Assembly: GCA_017465605.1 (NCBI GenBank) | Contig: JAFTVW010000042.1 | Location: 1 to 60,528 of the forward strand | Length of the DNA: 60,528 bases | From: Alistipes sp. | Lineage (GTDB): Bacteria > Bacteroidota > Bacteroidia > Bacteroidales > Rikenellaceae | Direction: 5' to 3' | Shown: positions 1 to 9,081 of the stretch, piece after piece | How the letters are laid out: every line of letters begins with the position of its first letter | Numbering within the stretch: the first letter of the stretch is position 1 | Made by a program: the position numbers and the translations under genes | The notes under the pieces: generated by a model | Database searches by the model: none | The model's input: only the letters and a program-made list of their open reading frames with translations | What the model was told of the DNA's origin: nothing

Positions 1-320
1 AGCGAGTTGTACATTGTTATGCAGAATATGGCAGAGAGTAGAAATAGACTCCAACGACCTATAACCTTACCTCGTTATCGGGTAATGATTTGAAAACCGT
101 TCGCCCTCATTACCTTTCATTTCCTTGCACTTTCGCATCGGCGAGGCTTTCATCATAAGTCTTCATAAGTCACTGAACACCAGTGCCACCATCATTATTT
201 CCCCTCATTCGTTAGATTTTTCCAGAGATAATTACTATCTTTGTTATATTGGAGTTGGAAGGCCGTTCTTCGGTCGCAGGCCAACCCCGAAAAGCGAATT
301 TAACTATAATTAATATACCT
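1..320. other. Intergenic left edge, no gene seen
   Basis: No reading frame here looks like a real protein and no RNA gene is recognised. The only signal is a Bacteroidota-type -7 box, TATCTTTG at 236-243, about 80 bases before the aldolase start. A T-rich stretch at 217-221 may be a weak -33 element, but its spacing is too short to match the consensus. Confidence 0.6.
236..243 (+). promoter_or_regulatory. -7 promoter box of the sugar cassette
   Basis: TATCTTTG matches the Bacteroidota -7 consensus TAnnTTTG. It would start a transcript near 250 and read into the aldolase, PfkB kinase and isomerase genes. No good -33 TTTG is visible, so the site rests on the -7 box and its position. Confidence 0.5.
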
Positions 321-1163
321 ATGATTGTATCACTAAAAGAGATGTTGCAACAGGCCAATCGTGGCCACTATGCCGTTGGAGCATTTAACTGTTTGAGCTT
401 AGAGAATGTAGAGGGAGCTATTGCCGCAGCCGAGGAGCTTAACTCTCCTATCATCATACAACTTGCCGAAGTGCAGTTCCCCTGCGCCCCGCTTAATTTG
501 ATGGCACCACTTTATATCGAGGCAGCCCGCAAAGCAAAAGTCCCCGTTGTGGTACACCTCGACCACGGTCAGAGTTTCGAGACCTGCGCCGAAGCTATCC
601 GATTGGGATTCGGCTCGGTGATGTTCGATGGAGCATCACTCCCATTCGAGGAGAATGTACGCATCACAAGTGCCGTTACCCGTATGGCCAAAGCTATGGG
701 TGTTGATGTCGAGGCCGAGTTGGGTAAAGTGGGCGACGTGGGTGTAGATGACGACAAGGTTGACGTATTTACCGATGTCGAGGAGTCTGCTGCATTCGTT
801 GCCCAGACAGGAGTAGATGCCTTGACTGTCGCCATCGGCAACCAACACGGCCGCTACGTTGCTACTCCAAAACTCAACATCGAGCGACTTATCGAACTTC
901 GTGACCGCAACAACAATCTGCCACTCGTACTTCACGGAGGTAGTGGCACAAGTGTCGAGGATTTCAAGGCTTGCATTCACAATGGAATCTGTAAAATCAA
1001 TGTAGCCACAGCTATCCAAGTGGGCGTAACCGAGCAAGTACAGAAGTATCTGCGTGAGAGCACAAATCCCGATTATATCACAATGAAGAGCCACATCGTA
1101 GAGGCATCTAAGCAGGTTGTTGCCGACCATATCAGACTCTTCGAGAGCGACAATCAAGCATAA
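321..1163 (+). CDS. Class II fructose/ketose-bisphosphate aldolase
   Basis: A 280-residue zinc-dependent class II aldolase of the GatY/KbaY/FbaA family, a cytoplasmic TIM barrel that splits a ketose (bis)phosphate into DHAP and an aldehyde. The catalytic Asp and first zinc His are in HLDHG (Asp81, His82). Further zinc ligands fit His176 in GNQHG and His205 in LHGGSG, and the phosphate-binding NVATA follows. The ATG at 321 gives the usual MIVSLKEML-type start; an upstream in-frame ATG at 249 would add 24 residues unlike the family. It is first in a cassette, 37 bp before a PfkB kinase. Substrate specificity cannot be read from the sequence; fructose, tagatose or a ketose 1-phosphate are all possible. 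Confidence 0.9.
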   Translation: MIVSLKEMLQQANRGHYAVGAFNCLSLENVEGAIAAAEELNSPIIIQLAEVQFPCAPLNLMAPLYIEAARKAKVPVVVHLDHGQSFETCAEAIRLGFGSVMFDGASLPFEENVRITSAVTRMAKAMGVDVEAELGKVGDVGVDDDKVDVFTDVEESAAFVAQTGVDALTVAIGNQHGRYVATPKLNIERLIELRDRNNNLPLVLHGGSGTSVEDFKACIHNGICKINVATAIQVGVTEQVQKYLRESTNPDYITMKSHIVEASKQVVADHIRLFESDNQA

Positions 1164-1200
1164 TTAGACCTCAAACCATAGAACCTTAAAACGACAAAAT

Positions 1201-2202
1201 ATGAGAAAAGGAATCGTCTCGGCTGGCAACTGGCTGGTTGACACCATAAAATTCATAGCTACCTATCCTACGGCTGGCAATCTTGTCACCATCGAGCGTC
1301 TCGAATCGGGATTTGGAGGTTGCTCTCACAATGTACTTGCCGACTTGGCACACCTGAAAACCGATCTTCCGCTCTATGCTGGTGGTTGTGTGGGTAAAGA
1401 TGCGCTGGGCGACGATATTATGGCAGGCATCGAGAAGTTGGGCATCAATGCCGACGGAATGTGCCGCGTAGATGCCGCCACATCATACACCGACGTTATG
1501 GCCGATATGAAGGCCGGCACTCGCACCTTCTTCCATCATCGTGGAGCTAATGCATTACTCGGCGAGGAGCATATCGACGCTATCGCAGCCCCCGCAAAGA
1601 TTTTCCACTTGGGCTATCTGTTGCTGCTTGACCGTATGGACGCCCCCGATGCTGAATATGGTATTGTTGCAGCTCGCGTGCTGGACAAACTGCAAAAACG
1701 TGGCTACAAGACCTCGGTTGATGTGGTATCCGAAGAGGGCGACCGTTTCCGCGAGGTTATACTTCCGTGCCTGAAATATATGGATTACTTCATTCTCAAC
1801 GAGGTAGAAGCAGGTGCTTGCTACGGCACCTCGCTTAGAGATGAGAATGGAGAGATTCTTATCGACAAGGTAGAAGAAGCTGCAAAATTTATGCTTGCGA
1901 ATGGCGTAAAGGAGGCTTGCGTGATTCACTTCCCCGAAGGAGGATATGCAGTTAAGGCCAATGGCGATAGCCACTACGAGCCATCGCTCAGAATCCCCGC
2001 ATCGGAGATTGTATCGTCGGTAGGTGCTGGCGATGCTTTCTGCGCCACAATGCTCTATGCACTGCACGAGGAGCTACCATTGCAGCAATCTCTCAGAATG
2101 GCCAATGCAGCAGCGTGGTTTAATCTCCACAACGCCACTTCGACCGACGGTGCGCCAACACTTGCTCAAATCGAGGAGTTTTTAAGCGAGCGTTACCAAT
2201 AG
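1201..2202 (+). CDS. PfkB-family carbohydrate kinase
   Basis: A 333-residue ribokinase/PfkB-family sugar kinase that transfers phosphate from ATP to a sugar or sugar phosphate in the cytoplasm. The N-terminal glycine-rich sugar-binding region (GFGGCSHNVLADLAHL, about residues 38-53) and the C-terminal signature VGAGDAF (about 270-276, catalytic Asp) are both present. It lies 37 bp after the aldolase and 42 bp before the isomerase and is almost certainly co-transcribed with them. The neighbours suggest it makes the phosphorylated ketose cut by the aldolase. The exact substrate is unknown. Confidence 0.88.
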   Translation: MRKGIVSAGNWLVDTIKFIATYPTAGNLVTIERLESGFGGCSHNVLADLAHLKTDLPLYAGGCVGKDALGDDIMAGIEKLGINADGMCRVDAATSYTDVMADMKAGTRTFFHHRGANALLGEEHIDAIAAPAKIFHLGYLLLLDRMDAPDAEYGIVAARVLDKLQKRGYKTSVDVVSEEGDRFREVILPCLKYMDYFILNEVEAGACYGTSLRDENGEILIDKVEEAAKFMLANGVKEACVIHFPEGGYAVKANGDSHYEPSLRIPASEIVSSVGAGDAFCATMLYALHEELPLQQSLRMANAAAWFNLHNATSTDGAPTLAQIEEFLSERYQ

Positions 2203-2244
2203 AGCAATCCAAAAGTAAAATTATTAACCGAAAAATAGAGACAT

Positions 2245-2907
2245 ATGAAACGAAGTGAAATTAACCGCTACATCAACGAGGCCAAAAATTTCTTTGCCGA
2301 GCATCAATTCCACCTACCCGTATGGGTAGATTGGTCGCCTGCCGAGTGGGCCACAAAGGGTGACGAATGCGAGGAGATACGCCGCAACCAATTGGGTTGG
2401 GACGTTACCGACTTTGCAACAGGCAAATTTGAGGAGATTGGACTTACGCTCGTTACAATCCGTAACGGCAATGTTAAATACGACAAAAAGACCTATTGCG
2501 AGAAGATTATGTTTGTTCGCGAGAATCAGGTTACACCCACCCACTTCCACTGGAAGAAGATGGAGGATATTATCCATCGTGGCGGCGGTACTTTCTGCGT
2601 ACGCTTATGGAAAGCCGACGAGAACGAGCAACCAACCGATGCTCCCTGCTCGGTACAGATTGACGGCGTAACGACTGTTATTCCAGCCGGCGAAGTATTG
2701 CGTCTTCAACCGGGCCAGAGTATCAGTTTCGAGCCTTATATGTACCACGAATTCTGGTCAGAGGGTGGTCATAGTATGATTGGCGAGGTATCGACCGTAA
2801 ACGACGATGAGAACGACAATCGCTTCTTGCAGTCACCAGGCCGCTACCCCAGCATCGAGGAGGACGAGCCAGCACAGTATCTGCTCTGCAACGAATACAA
2901 CAAATAG
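2245..2907 (+). CDS. D-lyxose ketol-isomerase family (cupin)
   Basis: A 220-residue cupin-fold sugar isomerase of the D-lyxose/D-mannose isomerase family. The metal site is visible as THFHWKKMED (two His and the Glu, about residues 97-106) and a later YHEFW (His about 170). Family members interconvert D-lyxose with D-xylulose and often D-mannose with D-fructose. Third gene of the cassette, ending just before a strong hairpin terminator. With the kinase and aldolase it completes a plausible isomerase-kinase-aldolase route for an aldose. No transporter or regulator gene is next to it. Confidence 0.85.
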   Translation: MKRSEINRYINEAKNFFAEHQFHLPVWVDWSPAEWATKGDECEEIRRNQLGWDVTDFATGKFEEIGLTLVTIRNGNVKYDKKTYCEKIMFVRENQVTPTHFHWKKMEDIIHRGGGTFCVRLWKADENEQPTDAPCSVQIDGVTTVIPAGEVLRLQPGQSISFEPYMYHEFWSEGGHSMIGEVSTVNDDENDNRFLQSPGRYPSIEEDEPAQYLLCNEYNK

Positions 2908-2939
2908 AAAGCGCAAAGAATTAAAAATTCACACTCAAC

Positions 2940-2979
2940 AAATATCCTGTCTAACATCAAGTTAGGCAGGATATTTTGT
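2940..2979 (+). terminator. Terminator after the sugar cassette
   Basis: AAATATCCTG...CAGGATATTTTG forms a hairpin reinforced by GTCTAAC/GTTAGGC and ends in a T-rich run. It lies 32 bases after the isomerase stop and separates the cassette from gadB. Confidence 0.8.
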
Positions 2980-3138
2980 TTATAATTGCCGCGCCAAGAG
3001 GAAGGCTCTCCTGCTTCAACGAGGCTATAAAAGAGCTAAAAAATCCAAATTTGAACTTCCCAAGAAGTTGTTGGCATAGTTTATGAAACATTGTGCAGAA
3101 ATTATTCCAGTCAAAACAAAAAAAAATAATTCTACACT

Positions 3139-4554
3139 ATGAAAAAAGACAACAAGACTCAGGGAGATGTTGCCACAGCCATATTCGGCTCGGAGCAGAT
3201 GCGACAGCCCGCCCCATCACAGAAAATCCCACAGCACAAAACCTCGCCCGAGATTGCCTATCAGATTGTCAAGGACGAGACGTTTCCACAAACTCAGCCA
3301 CGCCTCAATTTGGCCACCTTTGTCACGACCTATATGGACGACTACGGCACTCGGCTAATGAACGAGGCGGTTGGAATCAACTACATCGACGAAACGGAGT
3401 ACCCACGCGTTGCGGTGATGTGTGGCCGATGTATCAATATGATTGCTGATATGTGGAACTCACCCGAAAAGAGCGATTGGAAAACGGGAGCCGTAGGCAT
3501 TGGCTCCTCGGAGGCGTGTATGCTCGGAGGTGTTGCCGCGTGGTTGCGTTGGCGTGAACGCCGCAAGGCGGCTGGTCAACCCTGCGACAAGCCAAATTTG
3601 GTGATGAGCTCGGCATATCAGGTTGTGTGGGAGAAGTTCTGCCAGCTATGGCAAATTGAGCTTCGCACCGTACCTATCACTCACGAGCACCCCACTCTCG
3701 ACATCAAGCGCGCTATCGAGATGTGCGACCAGAACACCATCTGCGTAGTTCCCATTGCGGGAGTTACTTGGACAGGTATGAACGACGATATTGAGGCTTT
3801 GGACAAGGCTCTTGACAGTTTCAACAAAAAGAGCGGATACGAGATTCCAATCCACGTTGACGCAGCATCAGGCGGATTTATCCTGCCATTCATCGACGCC
3901 AACAAGAAGTGGGATTTCCGACTCAAATGGGTACTATCCATCTCTACTTCGGGTCACAAATACGGACTCGTCTATCCGGGCTTGGGTTGGGTCGTATGGC
4001 GCGACAAGAAATATCTCCCCAAAGAGATGTCGTTCAGCGTAAACTACTTGGGCGCAAACATCACACAAGTTGGTCTAAACTTCTCGCGCCCCGCAGCGCA
4101 GATTTTGGCACAATACTACAACTTCATTCGCTTGGGTTACGAAGGCTACAAGGAGGTTCACGAAAACTCGATGGCCATCGCTCAATACTGTCACGATGCC
4201 ATAGGCAAGATGCCTTGCTTCGAGAATTACTCGAAAGAGATTGTGAATCCATTGTTTATTTGGACCTTGAAACCCGAATACGACAAGCAGGCAAAATGGA
4301 CACTCTTCGATTTGCAGGACAAACTCTTGCAGAGTGGTTGGATGGTTCCAGCATACACGATGCCGAAAGATATTGAGGATATGGTCGTGATGCGTATTGT
4401 GGTGCGTCAAGGTATGTCGCGCGATATGGCCGATATGCTCATTGGAGATATATGCAATGCGGTGGCCGAGTTGGAGAAGTTGGAATACCCCACCCCCACT
4501 CGCATAGCTTGCCAAAACCGACAAAAGAGCAAGGGACACGTCTTTACTCATTAA
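3139..4554 (+). CDS. gadB: Glutamate decarboxylase
   Basis: A 471-residue PLP-dependent group II decarboxylase converting L-glutamate to GABA and CO2, consuming one cytoplasmic proton per turnover. The PLP lysine is in the STSGHKYGLVYPG motif (about residue 275), preceded by the cofactor-binding VDAASGGF. Length and motifs match GadA/GadB. The C-terminus ends in His-containing KGHVFTH; in E. coli GadB a C-terminal His takes part in pH gating, but equivalence here is inference. The antiporter gene follows after a 159-bp structured spacer, so the pair forms the glutamate-dependent acid resistance system. The long leader after the preceding terminator shows no clear promoter. Confidence 0.96.
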   Translation: MKKDNKTQGDVATAIFGSEQMRQPAPSQKIPQHKTSPEIAYQIVKDETFPQTQPRLNLATFVTTYMDDYGTRLMNEAVGINYIDETEYPRVAVMCGRCINMIADMWNSPEKSDWKTGAVGIGSSEACMLGGVAAWLRWRERRKAAGQPCDKPNLVMSSAYQVVWEKFCQLWQIELRTVPITHEHPTLDIKRAIEMCDQNTICVVPIAGVTWTGMNDDIEALDKALDSFNKKSGYEIPIHVDAASGGFILPFIDANKKWDFRLKWVLSISTSGHKYGLVYPGLGWVVWRDKKYLPKEMSFSVNYLGANITQVGLNFSRPAAQILAQYYNFIRLGYEGYKEVHENSMAIAQYCHDAIGKMPCFENYSKEIVNPLFIWTLKPEYDKQAKWTLFDLQDKLLQSGWMVPAYTMPKDIEDMVVMRIVVRQGMSRDMADMLIGDICNAVAELEKLEYPTPTRIACQNRQKSKGHVFTH

Positions 4555-4559
4555 TATCT

Positions 4560-4661
4560 CTTAGGCACAAAACTTTGAAGGGGGCAACCGGCTCTCTTCA
4601 AAGTTTGCCATTTAGAAACAGTTTGAATTTTATTTGAAATATAAACCAAACTGTGCCTAAG
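4560..4661 (+). promoter_or_regulatory. Structured gadB-gadC spacer (three-way junction)
   Basis: The spacer folds into three nested stems. An outer CTTAGGC/GCCTAAG (4560-4566 with 4655-4661) closes it. A perfect 11-bp AAACTTTGAAG/CTTCAAAGTTT (4570-4580 with 4596-4606) and an 8-bp ACAGTTTG/CAAACTGT (4618-4625 with 4647-4654) lie inside. Together they would make a three-way junction in the mRNA. No T-run follows the outer stem, so it is not a plain terminator. A role in setting the GadB:GadC ratio or in RNA processing is inference. Confidence 0.6.
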
Positions 4662-4713
4662 GCGAGCCATACATATAAAGAGAAGTATTAATCCTCAAAA
4701 AAAATAAACTCCT

Positions 4714-6285
4714 ATGGATAGAAAAAAATCGACTGCAAGCAAGGCTTTCAAGCTGAGCGTTATGACACTTGCAATTATGAACATAACGGCTGTGGTGAGC
4801 TTGCGAGGTCTCCCCTCGGAGGCTGTATATGGCCCTTCGTCGGCCTTCTACTACCTATTTGCCGCCATCGTTTTCCTAATTCCAACGGCTATGGTTGCTG
4901 CCGAACTGGCTGCTATGTTTGCCGATAAGCAGGGCGGAGTATTTCGCTGGGTCGGAGAGGCGTTTGGCCCACGAACAGGATTTTTGGCAATCTGGCTACA
5001 ATGGATAGAATCGACCATATGGTATCCCACTGTCCTCACCTTCGGAGCCGTGTCGATTGCCTTTATCGGAATGAACGATGCCCACGATGCCACGCTCGCA
5101 TCAAACAAGATATTCACACTCGTTGTGGTGCTGGCCATCTATTGGGCTGCCACGTTTATCGCACTCCGAGGTCTCAGCTGGGTGGGGAAAATCAGCAAAT
5201 GGGGAGGAATGATTGGCACTATCATACCCGCAGCCCTGCTCATCATATTGGGAATCATATACATCTCGACGGGAGGTCACAACAATATGGATATGTCGCA
5301 GAGTTTCTTTCCCGACCTAACGAAGATGAATAATTTGGTGTTGGCCAGCAGTATATTCCTATTTTACGCAGGAATGGAGATGATGGGAATTCACGTTATG
5401 GACGTAAACAATCCCTCGCGCAACTACCCCAAAGCCATTATCATCGGCTCGCTTGCTACGGTCTGCATATTTGTTTTGGGAACATTTGCACTGGGATTTA
5501 TTATTCCGGCCAAAGATATAAACCTCACTCAGTCGCTTCTTATAGGCTTCGACAACTACTTCAAGCACTTCCACATCACTTGGGCAGGCCCGATTATCGC
5601 CATAGCCCTGATGTTCGGCGTTTTGGCAGGAGTATTGACGTGGGTAGCAGGCCCATCGAAGGGTATATTTACGGTTGGCAAGGCGGGTTATCTACCTCCT
5701 TTCTTCCAGAAGAGTAATAAGCGGGGTGTGCAACGCAACATTTTGATTGTTCAGGGTATTATCGTAACACTGCTTTCGATGCTCTTCGTGGTGATGCCAT
5801 CGGTGCAAGCCTTCTTCCAGATTCTATCGCAGCTCACAGTTCTGCTCTATCTGATTATGTATATGTTGATGTTTGCGGCGGGTATCGTACTGCGCTATAA
5901 AATGAAATCCACCCCTCGCCCATTCCGTTTGGGCAAAGGCAACGGCCTGATGTGGCTGATTGGAGTTGTGGGTTTCTGCGGCTCGCTTTTGGCCTTCGTT
6001 CTGAGCTTTGTTCCGCCCAGCCAAATCGCAACGGGTAGTAATAAGGTGTGGTACTCGGTGCTGATTATCGGTTGTGTGGTTATGGTGGCTCTGCCTTATA
6101 TTATTTATGCAATGCGTAAGCCATCGTGGCGCGACCCAAATGCCGAATTTGCACCATTCCACTGGGAGCAAATCCCTGCTCAACCTATTTTGAATAATTC
6201 CAACTCGGCTAAGCAATACAACAATCGCAACCCACGCAACAACAAATACTCATCGTCTAACGAAAACAGCCAAACAAAGTATTAG
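4714..6285 (+). CDS. gadC: Glutamate:GABA antiporter
   Basis: A 523-residue APC-superfamily transporter with about 12 hydrophobic membrane segments, best matching GadC, which exchanges external glutamate for internal GABA. The first helix has the family pattern around NITAVVSLRGLPSEA (about residues 25-39), and WVAGPSKGIF (about 312-321) is also GadC-like. It is directly downstream of gadB. The C-terminus is a hydrophilic tail very rich in Asn, Ser and Gln (last ~35 residues). In E. coli GadC the C-terminal segment plugs the pore at neutral pH; whether this different tail does so is open. Confidence 0.93.
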   Translation: MDRKKSTASKAFKLSVMTLAIMNITAVVSLRGLPSEAVYGPSSAFYYLFAAIVFLIPTAMVAAELAAMFADKQGGVFRWVGEAFGPRTGFLAIWLQWIESTIWYPTVLTFGAVSIAFIGMNDAHDATLASNKIFTLVVVLAIYWAATFIALRGLSWVGKISKWGGMIGTIIPAALLIILGIIYISTGGHNNMDMSQSFFPDLTKMNNLVLASSIFLFYAGMEMMGIHVMDVNNPSRNYPKAIIIGSLATVCIFVLGTFALGFIIPAKDINLTQSLLIGFDNYFKHFHITWAGPIIAIALMFGVLAGVLTWVAGPSKGIFTVGKAGYLPPFFQKSNKRGVQRNILIVQGIIVTLLSMLFVVMPSVQAFFQILSQLTVLLYLIMYMLMFAAGIVLRYKMKSTPRPFRLGKGNGLMWLIGVVGFCGSLLAFVLSFVPPSQIATGSNKVWYSVLIIGCVVMVALPYIIYAMRKPSWRDPNAEFAPFHWEQIPAQPILNNSNSAKQYNNRNPRNNKYSSSNENSQTKY

Positions 6286-6367
6286 AGCTATGCAATGACG
6301 ATTGGACTTATTAGTTAATCCCATCGAGGCATTGTAAACAGAAAGAGCATTCTTAAACAACACGAAA

Positions 6368-6413
6368 AAGGTGGTGCGTATAAAAATCAGGGACTCCCCA
6401 AACGCACCACCTT
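6368..6413 (+). terminator. Terminator after gadC
   Basis: AAGGTGGTGCGT and ACGCACCACCTT form a perfect 12-bp stem with a ~22-nt loop, 82 bases after the gadC stop. The flanking A-run on one side and TTATAT on the other allow use from either strand, so it may also serve the convergent gene at 6493-7020. Confidence 0.75.
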
Positions 6414-6492
6414 ATATTACGACACCCTATGCGAGATAGCCTCGGCAACAGTGTAACAATCTTTTGTAGCTACCGCACTACAAGTTCTTCTA

Positions 6493-7020
6493 TTACTTCT
6501 TCTTGAAGAGGTCTTTACCCTTGTTAAACACCTTCTTCACGCCACCTGTAACCTTACCCTTTGCTTTGTCGGCAGGATTCTTAGGAACTTCTGCAGACTG
6601 CTCCTTAGCAGGACTGCCAGAAGACTTTTTACCATACACCTTCTCGTGATGAGCATCACGCTGCTTCTCGTCACCAACAACGATAGGGCCTGTCTTATGC
6701 TCCTTATAGATTCGTGTTATGGTTGTCTTTGTCTCGGTAGTAACAATCTCAAAATTCTCGATAAGCATAGTTGGGTCGTTCTTATCATAGACTGCGAAAG
6801 TCTCCTTGTTACCCACCTTCTTGTAGTTCTTGATAATAGCAGTACCATCGCTGTCGCCATCGTAAACACATTGCATTTTTTCTCTGTCAACGATAATCCA
6901 GCTGCCTACCATCATGTCCTCCTGACCCTCAAAGTAGAGATAATAATATTTTTGCGGTTGCGCCGAAACTGTGATGGCTGCCATAAAACAACCCATCACC
7001 AATAAAAATAATTTTTTCAT
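6493..7020 (-). CDS. Small secreted protein of unknown function
   Basis: I do not recognise this 175-residue protein. It starts with a clear signal peptide, MKKLFLLVMGCFMAAITVSA, and so is probably periplasmic or surface-located. The body has several aromatic and Gly-Asp stretches (YYYLYFEGQEDMM) that look like a small beta-rich domain. The last ~40 residues are Lys/Gly/Pro-rich and end in KGKDLFKKK, which is unusually basic for a secreted protein. The start at 7020 is chosen because it begins the signal peptide; the frame is open further upstream. Two -7 boxes, TACCTTTG (7057-7064) and TATCTTTG (7080-7087), lie upstream on the minus strand. Confidence 0.65.
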   Translation of the reverse strand: MKKLFLLVMGCFMAAITVSAQPQKYYYLYFEGQEDMMVGSWIIVDREKMQCVYDGDSDGTAIIKNYKKVGNKETFAVYDKNDPTMLIENFEIVTTETKTTITRIYKEHKTGPIVVGDEKQRDAHHEKVYGKKSSGSPAKEQSAEVPKNPADKAKGKVTGGVKKVFNKGKDLFKKK

Positions 7021-7168
7021 AATTGCTTTGTATATTAGGATTTGTGAATTGTCTCTCAAAGGTACATTTTTTTTTGTAACAAAGATACAACATTGGGCAC
7101 TTTTTAATCGCAACACAAAAAAATTAACACCAGATTCAGCGAAAATGAATACATTGATACTCTATAAG

Positions 7169-7199
7169 AAAAAAAGCAGACTTTACAGTCTGCTTTTTT
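7169..7199 (-). terminator. Terminator of the tRNA-Leu gene
   Basis: An A-run, GCAGACT, a short loop, AGTCTGC and a T-run make a symmetrical intrinsic terminator. It starts right at the 3' end of the minus-strand tRNA and could work in both directions. Confidence 0.85.
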
Positions 7200-7200
7200 G

Positions 7201-7284
7201 TGCCCAGGACAAGACTCGAACTTGCACGAGCTAATGCTCACTACCCCCTCAAAGTAGCGTGTCTACCAATTTCACCACCTGGGC
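7201..7284 (-). tRNA. tRNA-Leu (anticodon GAG)
   Basis: The minus strand reads a full class II cloverleaf of 84 nt. The acceptor stem is GCCCAGG/CCTGGGC with discriminator A, the D-loop contains ATTGGTAGAC, and the anticodon stem CTACT/GGTAG holds the loop TTGAGGG, giving anticodon GAG for CUC codons. There is a long variable arm typical of tRNA-Leu and a T-arm with GTTCGAGTC. No CCA is encoded after the discriminator base. Confidence 0.95.
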
Positions 7285-7425
7285 CTCTTCACTTGTGGCG
7301 GGCGATGCTCCGCCGAAAAGGTGTGCAAATATAGCGACTATTTTATAATCTGCAAAATTTTTGCCCGAAAAATGTGTTTTTATATTCGCTTTTGGGTGCA
7401 ATCACCCAAATATCGCATACTTCCT

Positions 7426-9081
7426 CTACATCAACGCCATCAACACCACCTGCGCAATAACCACTCTAAGGAACATCGACAGCGGATATACCGTAGCGTA
7501 TGCTACCGAGGCGTGTTCGCCCGAAATAATATCGTTGGCATAGTTCAGAGCCATAGGATTGGCCATCGAGCCACACAACATTCCGCACGCTGAGCCAAAA
7601 TCGACCTTCGAGATTCGCATTGCGGCCAATCCCACAATCAAGACAGGGACAACCGTAATCAAAAATCCCAACCCCACCCAAATAAGACCTGCGGGGCTTA
7701 TTGCAGTCTCGAAGAAATCACCTCCCGAACTCAAACCCAAACAAGCCAAATAGAGCGACAGACCAAATCCGCGCAACATAAGGTTGGCACTTCGTGTAGC
7801 ATAGGTTATGAGGTGCAGACGTGGGCCATAAGTTCCAATCAAGATACCCACAATAATAGGGCCTCCCGCCAAACCGAGCTTCACAGGGGCAGAGATTCCT
7901 GGCAATGTGAGCGGCACAGCACCCAAGATAAGACCCAACACGATTCCGATGTATATCGACGTAAGGTTAGGCTCGTTGAGCTCCTTCTGCGCGTTACCAA
8001 GCACCTTCTCCACTTTCAGCACAGCACGCTCGCCTCCCACTACGACCACGCAGTCACCCATCTGCAACGTCAAATCGGGCGTTGCAAGCAGCGACACTCC
8101 ACTACGATAGATTCGCGTGATGTTGATTCCGTAGCTATTACGCAAACGCAATGCACCCAATCGCTTACCATTGATTTCGGGTCGTGTGATAATGATTTGG
8201 CGCGACACAAGTTGGCTATCGAGAGCATTCCAATCGACCTTATCCGAGTTCCAATCAATACTCTCGCGAAGACCTATCATCGCCTCGATAGTGTCGATAT
8301 CCTTGCGGGCTGTCACCACAAGCACCCTATCGCCTTCAAGCAAAACGGTATCATTCGACGGAAGTATCACCTTACCATCACGCCACAAGCGCGAAATTAC
8401 AAACGGAACGTGCACAAGTTCGGCCACCTTATGCATATCACGGCCAAAAACTCCGGGATTCTGAACTCTCAGGGTTGCAAGAAACGTATTACCAACGTGC
8501 TCCTCATTTGGGGCCGCTATATCGCTTTGACGCACAAAGAATTTATTCATCAAAATAATAGCCAAGATAACACCCACAACTCCCAGCGGATATGTCACAG
8601 CACAACTAAGCGCAGGCGCAGCGGTTGGCAACCCGAGCTGCGAAAGTGTCTGCTGCGAAGCTCCCAGCGCAGGGGTATTGGTTGTAGCACCCGACAGGAC
8701 ACCCATCATTTCGGGCAGTGGTACACCGAAACCATAACTCATAGCCACAGCCATAGCCGTTCCTATCAATATCACCGCAATACCCAACATATTAAGTTGC
8801 ACTCCGCCCGAGCGGAACGAGCTCATAAATCCAGGACCGACCTGCACACCGAGCGAATAGACAAAGAGTATAAGTCCAAAATTCTCGGCAAAGAGCAACA
8901 TTCTCTCATCGATAGTCACGCCAAAATGGCCAGCCACGATGCCCGCAAAAAAGACAAACGTAACACCCAACGACACTCCCAGTACCTTCACCTTACCGAA
9001 GATAAGGCCAACAGCACATATAAGCGATACTATTACCACCGCTTGCGTGGCCGAATGAGAGAGAAACAACGATTCAAACAT
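7426..9081 (-). CDS. AspT/YidE-type putative exchanger (AAE family)
   Basis: A 551-residue inner-membrane transporter of the aspartate:alanine exchanger family (YidE/YbjL duplication). Two hydrophobic halves of five or six segments each flank two central soluble TrkA-C/RCK-like domains (about residues 190-370). The duplicated signature appears as GATTNTPALGA in the first half and CGMLCGSMANPMAL in the second. The substrate of this subgroup is not known and should not be assumed to be aspartate. It stands alone, convergent with no close partner. Confidence 0.85.
   Translation of the reverse strand: MFESLFLSHSATQAVVIVSLICAVGLIFGKVKVLGVSLGVTFVFFAGIVAGHFGVTIDERMLLFAENFGLILFVYSLGVQVGPGFMSSFRSGGVQLNMLGIAVILIGTAMAVAMSYGFGVPLPEMMGVLSGATTNTPALGASQQTLSQLGLPTAAPALSCAVTYPLGVVGVILAIILMNKFFVRQSDIAAPNEEHVGNTFLATLRVQNPGVFGRDMHKVAELVHVPFVISRLWRDGKVILPSNDTVLLEGDRVLVVTARKDIDTIEAMIGLRESIDWNSDKVDWNALDSQLVSRQIIITRPEINGKRLGALRLRNSYGINITRIYRSGVSLLATPDLTLQMGDCVVVVGGERAVLKVEKVLGNAQKELNEPNLTSIYIGIVLGLILGAVPLTLPGISAPVKLGLAGGPIIVGILIGTYGPRLHLITYATRSANLMLRGFGLSLYLACLGLSSGGDFFETAISPAGLIWVGLGFLITVVPVLIVGLAAMRISKVDFGSACGMLCGSMANPMALNYANDIISGEHASVAYATVYPLSMFLRVVIAQVVLMALM

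Noticed and set aside
6646-7005. 119-codon frame on the + strand opposite the small secreted protein
   Set aside because: The minus-strand frame has a proper signal peptide and upstream -7 boxes, while the + strand frame has neither.
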